DNA from: a virus
Strand: one strand, 5' to 3'
DNA length: 64,000 bases
IMG/VR virus record: IMGVR_UViG_3300005264_000022
Span: 1 to 64,000 of that record
Shown: piece by piece, positions 41,820-49,152 of the stretch
How positions within the stretch are numbered: position 1 is the stretch's first letter
Layout of the letters: each line of letters opens with the position of its first letter
Notes under the pieces: generated by a model
Seen by the model: only the letters and a program-made list of their open reading frames with translations
Database searches by the model: none
Told to the model about the DNA's origin: nothing
Translations under genes and position numbers: made by a program

Positions 41820-42615
41820 ATTTTATTTCTCCTTCTAATTTTTTAAATTTAAATATATAGTTGTACTTGCCACTTTTGTATCCAGTTGCTTTAACCTTTT
41901 CTATATTTATATCTAACATATTTCTTTCTTTTAAGTCCTGTATAGCTTTATTTAAAGCTCCAATTTTAAAAGCTCCCATATTCTTATAATTTACATTAAA
42001 AAAATCTTTAATATAACTGTCATAACCTACTGCATAAGTTCTTGATTTACCTCTCCATAAATAATATAACTCATACAATCTAATTTGGTGTCTAGTTAAA
42101 TTATATCTGCTTCCATATATCCATGGCGGAATAAATATAGTATTCCCATCTTTTTTTGCATTAATATTTAATATAATATTTTCAATTAATGGAGCATCAA
42201 CTAAAATATCTATATACTCTCTTTTATATTTATATTTTACTGTTTTAAAAACAAAAGCTCTACGTATTTCGATTTCTTCATTTTCATAATATTTAACCCA
42301 AGCTTCTCCAATTATTTTATCTACAGCTTCGTCTACATTATTGAAATTTCTTTTTTGATTTGGATTCGAGTGCATATACTCAAACATATCTTTTACACTA
42401 CATCTTATTCCAAACAAAGATTGTACTTTTCCATTAAGCTCATGTTTTTGTTCTATCATATTATGAGTTTTTCCCTCAAATCTCAATTTTGTATTTTTAT
42501 AATATTGATCTAAAACAAAAACGCCATACCTAACCTCCATAGGCTTTAATTTGTTATTTCTATTAACCACCGTTTTATTATTAAATGGTAGCGAATCATA
42601 TTTCTCTTTTTTCAT
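41812..42615 (-). CDS. Rep_3-like replication initiator candidate
   Basis: 267 residues from the ATG at 42615, which has AAGGAGG upstream (the frame opens at 42645). Shares its C-terminal winged-helix half with 40899-41819 (LTRHQIRLYELYYLWRGK, YIKDFFNVNYKNMG, LNKAIQDLKERNMLD). The N-half begins KTVVNRNNKLKPMEVRYGVF, also present in the paralogue. It is first in the leftward arm, directly beside the repeat-rich region 42700-42930, the position expected of an iteron-binding initiator. Family call is by pattern, not search. Confidence 0.6.
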   Translation of the reverse strand: MKKEKYDSLPFNNKTVVNRNNKLKPMEVRYGVFVLDQYYKNTKLRFEGKTHNMIEQKHELNGKVQSLFGIRCSVKDMFEYMHSNPNQKRNFNNVDEAVDKIIGEAWVKYYENEEIEIRRAFVFKTVKYKYKREYIDILVDAPLIENIILNINAKKDGNTIFIPPWIYGSRYNLTRHQIRLYELYYLWRGKSRTYAVGYDSYIKDFFNVNYKNMGAFKIGALNKAIQDLKERNMLDINIEKVKATGYKSGKYNYIFKFKKLEGEIKYD

Positions 42616-42643
42616 AAATCCCTCCTTAATTTGATATAAAATC

Positions 42644-42672
42644 ATTATAACACAATCTTTTTTAAAAGTAAA
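42644..42672 (-). promoter_or_regulatory. leftward promoter of the initiator genes
   Basis: Leftward TTTACT, 17 nt, TATAAT preceded by GATTGTGT. Copies of an AAGTAAAG-type word cover and precede the -35, so it is probably regulated. Confidence 0.7.
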
Positions 42673-42700
42673 GTATTTTTATCTTTTTTTATCTTAAGTG

Positions 42701-42761
42701 AAAGTACCTTTACTTTAAAAAATACAAACACCTTTATCTTAAATGGGAATACCTTTACTTT
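42701..42761. repeat. short direct repeats beside the leftward promoter (operator/iteron-like)
   Basis: The word ACCTTTACTT occurs at 42706 and 42751 and as ACCTTTATCTT at 42730, spaced 24 and 21 bp. Further partial copies of the complement (AAGTAAAG) lie at the promoter itself. Spacing near two helical turns suggests protein binding on one face. Confidence 0.55.
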
Positions 42762-42835
42762 CTTTTTGATTCAAAATTCAATATTTAATACGTATACTTG
42801 CTCTTGTATCAATTCCAAAAATATATTAACATACT

Positions 42836-42869
42836 CTTTAACAAGTATTAACCTTTAACAAGTATTAAC
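42836..42869. repeat. perfect 17 bp tandem duplication
   Basis: The 17-mer CTTTAACAAGTATTAAC occurs twice head to tail (42836-42852, 42853-42869) with no gap or mismatch. It lies between the two divergent promoters, 190 bp from the initiator gene. Confidence 0.75.
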
Positions 42870-42873
42870 TATC

Positions 42874-42926
42874 GTTATTATATAGAAGAATACACGTTTA
42901 CACTTTGCATTAATCTATATAATAAC
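42874..42926. repeat. perfect 12 bp inverted repeat
   Basis: GTTATTATATAG (42874-42885) and CTATATAATAAC (42915-42926) with a 29 nt spacer. The spacer carries TTTACA and the right arm TATAAT (15 nt apart), so it may hold a suboptimal promoter or a melting site. Confidence 0.65.
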
Positions 42927-43028
42927 TCTTTGTCGGATTTCACTAAAGTTCACCCAACCGAAAACCTCTTGAAAGTCAAAACCTCCTTTTGCTATATTTA
43001 AATTTTCTGATTGTGTATTAAAATATAT

Positions 43029-43057
43029 TTGACACTATTCTAAATCTATGATATTAT
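43029..43057 (+). promoter_or_regulatory. rightward vegetative promoter
   Basis: TTGACA, 17 nt, TATTAT. First promoter of the plus-strand arm; about 150-180 nt of untranslated leader follow before the KilA-N gene, including a GTGGTTT/AAGCCAC hairpin. Confidence 0.78.
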
Positions 43058-43244
43058 TATTTCATAAAGCAGAATACAGATAGCCAATAATTTACCGAGC
43101 TAGGAGTATTTGAAGTAAATAGTATATGAGAGTAGAAATAAGAGAGTTTATATGTAAAGGTATGCAATGATATAGGTAAGGTGGTTTGAAAGCCACTACG
43201 GTCACGAGAGAGTGCTTAGAATTGAAATGGGAGATGATTGGAAT

Positions 43245-43946
43245 ATGGATTTAGCAACAAAGATATTTGAAGGTAAAGAAATTAAATTTAGAAGAGATGA
43301 TGGCGAGTTGTATATGAATGTTAATAGTATAGCAGATAAGTTTATGATTGATAATTGGAAAAGAAGTGCTAATACTATTAGATATATAAAAGCATTAGTT
43401 AGCTCCCTAGAATCTACGGAGTTTAATAAAGATAAAAGTCGTAAATTTAACAACTTGGACTTAACGCTTGATAATGTTGACCTAAATACAAACTACGTAA
43501 AATCTACGGAGTTTATAATCACACAAGAAGGTAGAAATGGTGGAACATGGATACATGAAAAATTAATACTAAGTTTTGCAAGATATATTTCAGTAGAATT
43601 TGAAATATGGGCAGATGAAGTTATTAAAAAAGTTATACAAGATGGGTATTATATTTCAGAGAAAATAAATATAGATCAAATCAATAAGCTAGAGCAAACA
43701 CTAAATAATATGGAGATAGATTTAAATTTAGTTAAAACTTCATTATTTGTAGCTAGAGATCAAAGAGATGAGTTTGAAACTAAACTAAATAAGACTAGTG
43801 AATATAAGGCGGATTATAATGTATTCAATAGAAAATTAGCTGAGAGAGATGAAACTATAAGAGAACAAAATAAAATGTTAGCTATAGCTAGGTGGGATAT
43901 TCTAGTGTTAAAAGATGATATTTCAGTATTAAAGGAGGATAAATAG
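43245..43946 (+). CDS. KilA-N domain protein
   Basis: 233 residues from the ATG at 43245 (GGGAG 11 nt upstream; an in-frame GTG lies at 43212). KilA-N core: GELYMNVNSIADKFMIDNWK, then EGRNGGTWIHEKLILSFARY and EFEIWADEVIKKVI. A long C-terminal coiled coil follows. KilA-N proteins bind DNA and are often early regulators. Confidence 0.82.
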   Translation: MDLATKIFEGKEIKFRRDDGELYMNVNSIADKFMIDNWKRSANTIRYIKALVSSLESTEFNKDKSRKFNNLDLTLDNVDLNTNYVKSTEFIITQEGRNGGTWIHEKLILSFARYISVEFEIWADEVIKKVIQDGYYISEKINIDQINKLEQTLNNMEIDLNLVKTSLFVARDQRDEFETKLNKTSEYKADYNVFNRKLAERDETIREQNKMLAIARWDILVLKDDISVLKEDK

Positions 43947-43947
43947 T

Positions 43948-44100
43948 ATGAAATTTAAAATAGACAAAGCATCAGATTGGAGTTATAAAGGCGAGGTGGA
44001 GATAAATACACTGGAGGAGCTTATTGATTTTGTAAAAAAAGAAGGTGACATTGTATTCACTGAGGAAAGTATTACTATTTACGATGACTATTTGAAATAA
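43948..44100 (+). CDS. small hypothetical protein (50 aa)
   Basis: ATG at 43948 behind AAGGAGG, directly after the KilA-N stop. It reads MKFKIDKASDWSYKGEVEIN and ends TIYDDYLK, acidic. Unknown. Confidence 0.55.
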   Translation: MKFKIDKASDWSYKGEVEINTLEELIDFVKKEGDIVFTEESITIYDDYLK

Positions 44101-44139
44101 TATTATATCTATTTATAGCCACAAGCAAAGGAGGTATAC

Positions 44140-44418
44140 ATGACGAATAGAGATGAAAGATTGCTTAAAAATTTAGAAAGTTTTATTTTAGATGAGTCTG
44201 TGGGCTATTCAGAAAAATTAAATGCGGAGGATAAAATAAAAAATATATTGTTTAAAAATAGGAATAATACTAAAATTCAAATAGATTATAGTAAAAAAAT
44301 AAATAAATTAGAGAAAGAGAGTTTTAATATGTTTATGGTAATAATTATATTAACATTCGTAGCTTGTGTTCCATTACTATTATTAGTATTAGATATGAAT
44401 TATTATAGCCACAGGTAG
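44140..44418 (+). CDS. C-terminal single-pass membrane protein
   Basis: 92 residues; charged helical N-part then one transmembrane segment (MFMVIIILTFVACVPLLLLV) close to the C-terminus. AAAGGAGG upstream. It could sit in the host membrane early in infection; whether it has any holin-like role cannot be said. Confidence 0.6.
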   Translation: MTNRDERLLKNLESFILDESVGYSEKLNAEDKIKNILFKNRNNTKIQIDYSKKINKLEKESFNMFMVIIILTFVACVPLLLLVLDMNYYSHR

Positions 44419-44513
44419 TCCTTAGCTCCTCATATGGAGCTTTGAGACTTAATTAGGTATTAGTTGTAGGGTAAGTGTATAGAATTGTATAGTGATGATG
44501 TGAGGAGGCAATA

Positions 44514-44894
44514 ATGAATTATCGAGTATGGTGTAAAAATAAAAATGAATGGGAGAAAGATGATACAGCTATGCTAAAAGATGGGAGTTTAATTACATTA
44601 AATAATATGCACCCATTAAGAAGGGAAACACATATAGTTGAATTTATGGCAGATATAAAAGATGTACATGGTGTATATGATGGTGATATATTGTTTTATA
44701 AAGGTAGCAATGGTGAGTTTGGTTATTTTGATAATGATGATCCCGATGGAATATTTGTTGTCAAACTAGAAGAAGGGAAGTTTAAAGCTGTCTGCCCGTG
44801 GTTGTTAGAAGAATGGGATTTAGATGATTTTAATTTTGATAGAGTTATTGGGAATATACATGAAAATAAATGGCTATTGGAGGATGGTAGATAA
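44514..44894 (+). CDS. YopX-family protein
   Basis: 126 residues. DIKDVHGVYDGDILFYK and the closing FDRVIGNIHENKWLLE match the YopX pattern (KDxxGxxIYEGDI ... VIGNIYEN). Small beta-barrel proteins common in phages of low-GC bacteria; role unknown. Confidence 0.78.
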   Translation: MNYRVWCKNKNEWEKDDTAMLKDGSLITLNNMHPLRRETHIVEFMADIKDVHGVYDGDILFYKGSNGEFGYFDNDDPDGIFVVKLEEGKFKAVCPWLLEEWDLDDFNFDRVIGNIHENKWLLEDGR

Positions 44895-44957
44895 ATGTTA
44901 GCATGGATTAAACATATATTAAAAGTTAAAGTAAAATATGATAAGGTGAAGTTATGA
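44895..44957 (+). CDS. very small basic peptide (20 aa)
   Basis: MLAWIKHILKVKVKYDKVKL, amphipathic and basic, starting right after the YopX stop and ending in an ATGA overlap with the next small gene. Low support: length only and packing. Confidence 0.3.
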   Translation: MLAWIKHILKVKVKYDKVKL

Positions 44958-45046
44958 TAAAAATATTAGAAAAGTATTGTAGTGAAAATGATATTGATTG
45001 TAATGAGTGTAAATATAGAAGAATGTGTAGTAGTATTAGGAGGTAA
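44954..45046 (+). CDS. very small Cys-rich peptide (30 aa)
   Basis: Starts in the ATGA overlap at 44954: MIKILEKYCSENDIDCNECK then YRRMCSSIRR, four Cys. One of several small Cys-rich products in this early arm. The next gene's ribosome-binding site (AGGAGG) lies in its last codons. Confidence 0.4.
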   Translation: MIKILEKYCSENDIDCNECKYRRMCSSIRR

Positions 45047-45049
45047 TTT

Positions 45050-45247
45050 ATGGAAATAAATGCAGATATGTTAGATGAAAGGATAGATAATGAAATACAA
45101 GAAATTTATGAAAATACTTGGAATTTGATTGAAGACTCTATGGACAATATTGAGTATGATTTTGATATAGATGATGATGATATTCTATTAGATGGAATTA
45201 GGGCAGAATTTATTGAAAGATTAAAAAAGAAATTATTTAGTATTTAG
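45050..45247 (+). CDS. small acidic hypothetical protein
   Basis: 65 residues, very acidic middle (DNIEYDFDIDDDDILLDG). AGGAGG upstream. Unknown; acidic DNA mimicry would be speculation. Confidence 0.5.
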   Translation: MEINADMLDERIDNEIQEIYENTWNLIEDSMDNIEYDFDIDDDDILLDGIRAEFIERLKKKLFSI

Positions 45248-45255
45248 GAGGAATT

Positions 45256-45813
45256 ATGATTAAAATTAATAATTGGGAAGAGTTGCAAAAATATGAAATT
45301 ATGAATCATCCAAAAAGAAAAGACATTAGGATAATGTACAACAATACAGATGTTTGTTTTTACTTTTATGAATTAGAAAAAGCCATAAAGATATTAAATG
45401 TACTAGGTTGCAGTTTTAAATATATAAAAAACGAAGATTTAGAAAACCTAAAACCAATAGCTAGAAGAATTATAGAACCGAATTTATACGCAAAAGATAG
45501 ATATAAAAGTATGCAGAGAATGAAGCTATACTGTATAAAAGAAACCATTAAAGGTTTAGAAAAAGATAAAAAATATAGAGTACAACTAAATGGCAATGAC
45601 TTACATTGTATAATTGACTATGAAGATTATATAGTTGATTGGAGTACATTTTTTAAAGATAAAAATGAGTGGAATAGTTTTGTTAAAGAAATTGCAGAAA
45701 TTATAATTGATTATAAAAAAGAGTTGGATAGAGAAAAAGAAGAATGTTTGGAATCATATGAGCGAGATTATGAATTATATGGGGAAATTATATTAACAGG
45801 ATGTGAATTATGA
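45256..45813 (+). CDS. hypothetical protein
   Basis: 185 residues, helical with a basic centre (DRYKSMQRMKLYCIKETIKG) and an acidic C-terminus. AGGAGG upstream; overlaps the next gene by 4 nt. Unknown. Confidence 0.5.
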   Translation: MIKINNWEELQKYEIMNHPKRKDIRIMYNNTDVCFYFYELEKAIKILNVLGCSFKYIKNEDLENLKPIARRIIEPNLYAKDRYKSMQRMKLYCIKETIKGLEKDKKYRVQLNGNDLHCIIDYEDYIVDWSTFFKDKNEWNSFVKEIAEIIIDYKKELDREKEECLESYERDYELYGEIILTGCEL

Positions 45814-46040
45814 TTAAAAATGTGTGGCTATATTCTGTTAGGTATGCTCTAACTAGAAATACTGGAGCTATGTTACAAGTGGCTAGTGAGATTATAGAAA
45901 ATATAGAAATGATTCCAATTAGAGAGAGAAAGCAGATTAAAGCTGAATGTATAGATCATATAGAGATGTATGGTAATAGCTATGGCAATAAGGGTGAGAT
46001 AGAAGATGTTATCAGTGTGATTATTAAGAAGGAGGGATGA
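45810..46040 (+). CDS. small hypothetical protein
   Basis: 76 residues, helical (SVRYALTRNTGAMLQVASEI). ATGA-type overlaps at both ends show it is translated with its neighbours. Unknown. Confidence 0.5.
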   Translation: MIKNVWLYSVRYALTRNTGAMLQVASEIIENIEMIPIRERKQIKAECIDHIEMYGNSYGNKGEIEDVISVIIKKEG

Positions 46041-46264
46041 TGACTAAATTTTTAAGGAAACTATTAACAAAAAATAATAAACGTATTCCATTGTATAGAG
46101 TTAATTTTAACTTAGAGAAATATAGAAAAGGTGAGCCTAGTTGTAATGTAGCATGGCATCCAAATATACAGAAATTATCTATTGAAAATAAGAGTGAAAT
46201 ATATAAACATATGAAAGCAGTTGCGGACATAATTAGAGATAATTTAGACATGGAGGATATGTAA
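46037..46264 (+). CDS. small basic hypothetical protein
   Basis: 75 residues, basic N-terminus (MTKFLRKLLTKNNKRIPLYR) then a mixed helix. AAGGAGGG upstream. Unknown. Confidence 0.5.
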   Translation: MMTKFLRKLLTKNNKRIPLYRVNFNLEKYRKGEPSCNVAWHPNIQKLSIENKSEIYKHMKAVADIIRDNLDMEDM

Positions 46265-46265
46265 T

Positions 46266-46445
46266 TTGAATATAGAATATATTAGAGATGGAAAGTATAG
46301 GATAGATGGTGAATTGTATGAAATGCAGAATTGTATAAACCCGTATGATGAATGTGAAGGTTGTGCATTTGAGGACTGTTGTGGAGATCAAGAATTTTAT
46401 TGTGTTAAATATGAGAGTTGTAATTTTAGGAGATTAGATGAATAA
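46266..46445 (+). CDS. small Cys-rich protein (59 aa)
   Basis: TTG start at 46266 behind GGAGG. It reads MNIEYIRDGKYRIDGELYEM then a C-terminal half with seven Cys (NCINPYDECEGCAFEDCCGD, FYCVKYESC), so at least one metal site. Overlaps the helicase start by 8 nt. Confidence 0.5.
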   Translation: MNIEYIRDGKYRIDGELYEMQNCINPYDECEGCAFEDCCGDQEFYCVKYESCNFRRLDE

Positions 46446-47910
46446 TTATACAGATGAGCAATTAGCAATAATAAATAGTAAGGATAAAGTTATAATAGGT
46501 GAAGCAGTGAGCGGATCAGGAAAATCTAGCACTGCGGTAGGTTTTGCGAAAAAAAGAAGAAACAAAAAGATACTGTATTGCGTATATAACGCCTCCATGA
46601 AAAAAGAGAGTGATAGAGATTTTAAGCATTTATCTAATGTGACAGTAAAAACTACTCATGGACTCGCATATGCAAAGTTTGGGTTTAAATATAAGAATAA
46701 ATTGTTGAGAGGAAGTTATAGAGTTACAGATACTATAAAGGATTTAAGATTAGGCAGAAAAGATTTCGACTTTGCTAGTCAAATATTAGATATGTATAAT
46801 TATTATTTAATCTCTGATTTTGATACTATTGAAGAAGCAGTTGGCGTTAAATATGAAAATGATACTACTATTAAAAAGAATTTAATAAAATATATTAATA
46901 AGCTATGGAAGAAGAAAGTTGATGTTAGTAGTGGGGTTGGGATAAGCCATAACTTCTACTTAAAATTATACCAATTATCTAAGCCTAATTTGGGAAACGA
47001 GTATGATATTTTAATACTAGATGAGCTACAGGATGGAAATATGATAATATTAGACTTATTGAATAATGCCAGTTGCGAACAAAAATTATGTTTAGGAGAT
47101 TCTCGGCAACAAATTTATTCATGGAATGGGGCAAAGAACGCACTACAGAGAATAAACGGTACTAGATATTCTTTATCTAACTCATTTAGAGTTGGGCAAA
47201 GAACTGCGGAAATATGTAACTATATCTACAAGGAATTTCTTAATGAGGATTTAAACATGAAAGGCTTAAATACTAATCATAATATATACTCACATAAGAG
47301 CCTTGACGTGTACTCTAAGAGCAATCTAACAGTTATATGTAGGAGAAACTCAACTGTATTAGAACACGCCCTAGAATCGGTTCTGAGAGGTCGTAGCATA
47401 TGTTTCATAGGTGGAATTAAAGGATATAAATTAGATCTATATAAATCTGCATATTATTTTATGGTAATGGGAACATCAAAAGATCCAATGCTATCTAAAT
47501 ATTCTTCATGGAAAGAAATGGTAGACTGTGCAGAGGAGACGGAAGATACGGAACTAAAATCAATAATTGGAATAGTTAAAAGATATAATACTAAAATTCC
47601 CGAAGGTGTTGAGAAAATAAAGGAATGTGTTACAACAGATATGAAAAATGCAGATATAATATTAACCACCGCTCATAAGTCTAAAGGATTAACTATTATG
47701 GGTGAAGGAACTTTGATAGCAAGTGATATGATTAGTTTATGCGAACTAAAAGAGTCTATTATAGGAATAGCTCAGAGTGGTGATGTAAAGTATGCTATGC
47801 AATATTTAGAAGATAATAGAGAGGAGTTAAATTTGTTATATGTAGCATTAACTAGGTCAAAGACAAATTTGTATTTAAATGACGATATTATAAAATATTT
47901 AAGAGGGTAA
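46438..47910 (+). CDS. UvrD/Rep-like superfamily I helicase
   Basis: 490 residues: Walker A GEAVSGSGKSSTAVGFAKK, motif Ia TVKTTHGLAYAKFG, Walker B YDILILDELQDGN, LGDSRQQIYSWNGA (motif III), SNSFRVGQRT (IV), TTAHKSKGLTI (V) and NLLYVALTRSKTNLYL (VI). A short SF1A helicase, likely for repair or recombination. AGGAG upstream. Confidence 0.85.
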   Translation: MNNYTDEQLAIINSKDKVIIGEAVSGSGKSSTAVGFAKKRRNKKILYCVYNASMKKESDRDFKHLSNVTVKTTHGLAYAKFGFKYKNKLLRGSYRVTDTIKDLRLGRKDFDFASQILDMYNYYLISDFDTIEEAVGVKYENDTTIKKNLIKYINKLWKKKVDVSSGVGISHNFYLKLYQLSKPNLGNEYDILILDELQDGNMIILDLLNNASCEQKLCLGDSRQQIYSWNGAKNALQRINGTRYSLSNSFRVGQRTAEICNYIYKEFLNEDLNMKGLNTNHNIYSHKSLDVYSKSNLTVICRRNSTVLEHALESVLRGRSICFIGGIKGYKLDLYKSAYYFMVMGTSKDPMLSKYSSWKEMVDCAEETEDTELKSIIGIVKRYNTKIPEGVEKIKECVTTDMKNADIILTTAHKSKGLTIMGEGTLIASDMISLCELKESIIGIAQSGDVKYAMQYLEDNREELNLLYVALTRSKTNLYLNDDIIKYLRG

Positions 47911-47914
47911 TACG

Positions 47915-47944
47915 TTGACACAACTTTCTGCGTGTCTTATATAG
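47915..47944 (+). promoter_or_regulatory. late-type phage promoter, copy 1
   Basis: TTGACA, 17 nt holding CAACTTTCTGC and GTGTCT, then TATATAG. Same 30 bp motif as at 53553 (+) and 7675 (-). Lies immediately after the helicase stop and faces the non-coding RNA region. Its leader contains GATGAG/CTCATC and a 9 bp ATCCTTTTA/TAAAAGGAT stem (47985, 48015). Confidence 0.7.
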
Positions 47945-48059
47945 ATGAGTTGATTAATTTCGACTCCCTCATCTCTTTTCATGTATCCTTTTAAATCGCT
48001 CTTGGGTGGTGGCGTAAAAGGATTTAGTATTACCTCACCGCCCATCAAGATAAAAAGTG

Positions 48060-48088
48060 TTGACAATCGCAATTGATTGTGTTATAAT
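48060..48088 (+). promoter_or_regulatory. perfect-consensus vegetative promoter for the large RNA
   Basis: TTGACA, 17 nt, TATAAT, with GATTGTGT before the -10 as in several early promoters. No protein gene follows for more than 1 kb, so its product is RNA. Confidence 0.88.
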
Positions 48089-48094
48089 AATTTT

Positions 48095-48953
48095 AGTTAT
48101 AAGTGATTAGGCACTATAAAGAGGGATACGAAATTTATATACCACCTAGAGATAATATATGGGAAGAACGTTAGGATTTATTCGTGCAATGGGATAGCGT
48201 TCACGATAGAGAGGTTTGGGTATTTTCTATCAAAGCAATAAGTCGAGAACAGCGGACGGGACTACAAACCTCACCGCACATATGGATATTTAGCTCAAAT
48301 GGTAGAGGAGCTGTCGGCACAGGCGGTTAGTTGTGGGTTCAAATCCCATAATATCCAAAACTATTATTAAATAGTGATGTAACTATTAACTATCGGTGCT
48401 AGTAGATCCGATTAATTAAAATAACTCTAAAGGAGTAGAGACTTCCTATATGTAGAATAAAAGTTGACGGCAAAACTGTTACAAGACGCTTGGCTATATG
48501 TCATAAAAGTATCAGTCCGATTATAAGATGTCGGTTAAAATTGAGGTTGCAAACTCAATATCTTTTAGAATTATTCCATATATACTTAGTAGCGAAAGAC
48601 AATCACCTCTCATAGAAGTGTCTCATGTGTCTCCTAGTAATAGGACGGATTGAAAGGTATATCCTTATAAGATGGAGTAAAATAAAAACCAATTCGAAAG
48701 CTCAATCGTTAAGAGCATTAAAAAAGTATGGCTTATGCTTAGGTCGGTAGATTAATTTCTGAAAGTAATTCGAGGTTATAATTGGACGTGCCTTGAATGA
48801 TAAGTATTTTATATGATGACCTCTTAGAGCCAAGAGGTAGCTAATCAAAAGAAGGCTCAATCAGAAGAAAAAGATTTTGTATCAACTTATCATTTATTTG
48901 AAAGGAGGTCAACATTATCTCGGCATCTGCCCTCCGTTATGGGTAGTAAATAT
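48095..48953 (+). ncRNA. large structured non-coding RNA candidate (GOLLD/ROOL-like setting)
   Basis: About 860 nt between a perfect promoter and a tRNA gene with no convincing reading frame on either strand. It is far more GC- and purine-structured than the neighbouring coding DNA and rich in stems: GAGGTTTG/CAAACCTC (48211, 48265), CTATT/AATAG (48361), ATCGG/CCGAT (48393), CTCTA/TAGAG (48425), ATTGAG/CTCAAT (48539), CCTA-GTAA-TAGG with a GNRA loop (48633), CCTCTT/AAGAGG (48820) and GGAGG/CCTCC (48904). Phage position, length and the adjacent tRNA match the giant RNAs called GOLLD and ROOL. That identity is inference; no sequence match could be tested. End and exact start unknown. Confidence 0.6.
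48284..48357 (+). ncRNA. tRNA-like fold inside the large RNA, no usable anticodon arm
   Basis: GGATATT/AATATCC form a 7 bp acceptor, GCTC...GAGC a D-arm with a GGTAGA loop, and GTGGG-TTCAAAT-CCCAT a canonical T-arm. The bases between (CTGTCGGCACAG region) do not make a 5 bp stem with a 7 nt loop. So it is a decayed tRNA or a tRNA-like module. A second cloverleaf-like piece, CCAATT...AATTGG with a GCTC/GAGC arm, lies at 48689-48785. Confidence 0.45.
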
Positions 48954-49028
48954 AATCCGTTGGTGTAATTAGTAGCACGAGATTCTCCAAAAATTTAAGC
49001 GAGGGAGCATAACCTTCACGGATTGCCA
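48954..49028 (+). tRNA. tRNA-Trp (anticodon CCA), CCA end encoded
   Basis: Acceptor AATCCGT/ACGGATT (7 of 7), D-arm GTGT/GCAC, anticodon stem AGATT/AATTT with loop CTCCAAA, T-arm GAGGG/CCTTC, discriminator G and CCA. The T-loop is AGCATAA rather than the usual TTCRANY, so it departs from the canonical form there. It directly follows the structured RNA and is probably cut from the same transcript. Confidence 0.85.
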
Positions 49029-49029
49029 A

Positions 49030-49152
49030 ATAAGATAAAGCGAGTGTAAAAGTTTCAAACTTTACCTCATACACAATCTTATAATAATGAAGCTAGTAGT
49101 CAGTAAGAACGTTCCTCGAACTCTAGGAATCTACTGTTTTCGCTACTCGCTT
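49030..49152 (+). ncRNA. structured RNA segment after the tRNA (possible pseudoknot)
   Basis: ATAAGAT (49030) pairs with ATCTTAT (49076), while AAGCGAGT (49038), which lies inside that pair, complements ACTCGCTT (49145). Both together form a pseudoknot. Inner stems GTGTA/TACAC, AGTAG/CTACT and TTCCT/AGGAA add to it. There is no reading frame. It ends just before the GGAGG of the Rha-like gene. Confidence 0.5.

Noticed and set aside
43186-43254. 22-codon leader frame (TTG start) overlapping the KilA-N start
   Set aside because: Spacing to the AAGG is only 4 nt and no homologue is evident; could be a leader peptide but support is too thin.
49034-49085. Possible tRNA with UCA anticodon (opal suppressor) after tRNA-Trp
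   Set aside because: The loop TTTCAAA on an AAAG/CTTT stem exists, but there are no D- or T-arms; the sequence pairs better with distant segments.
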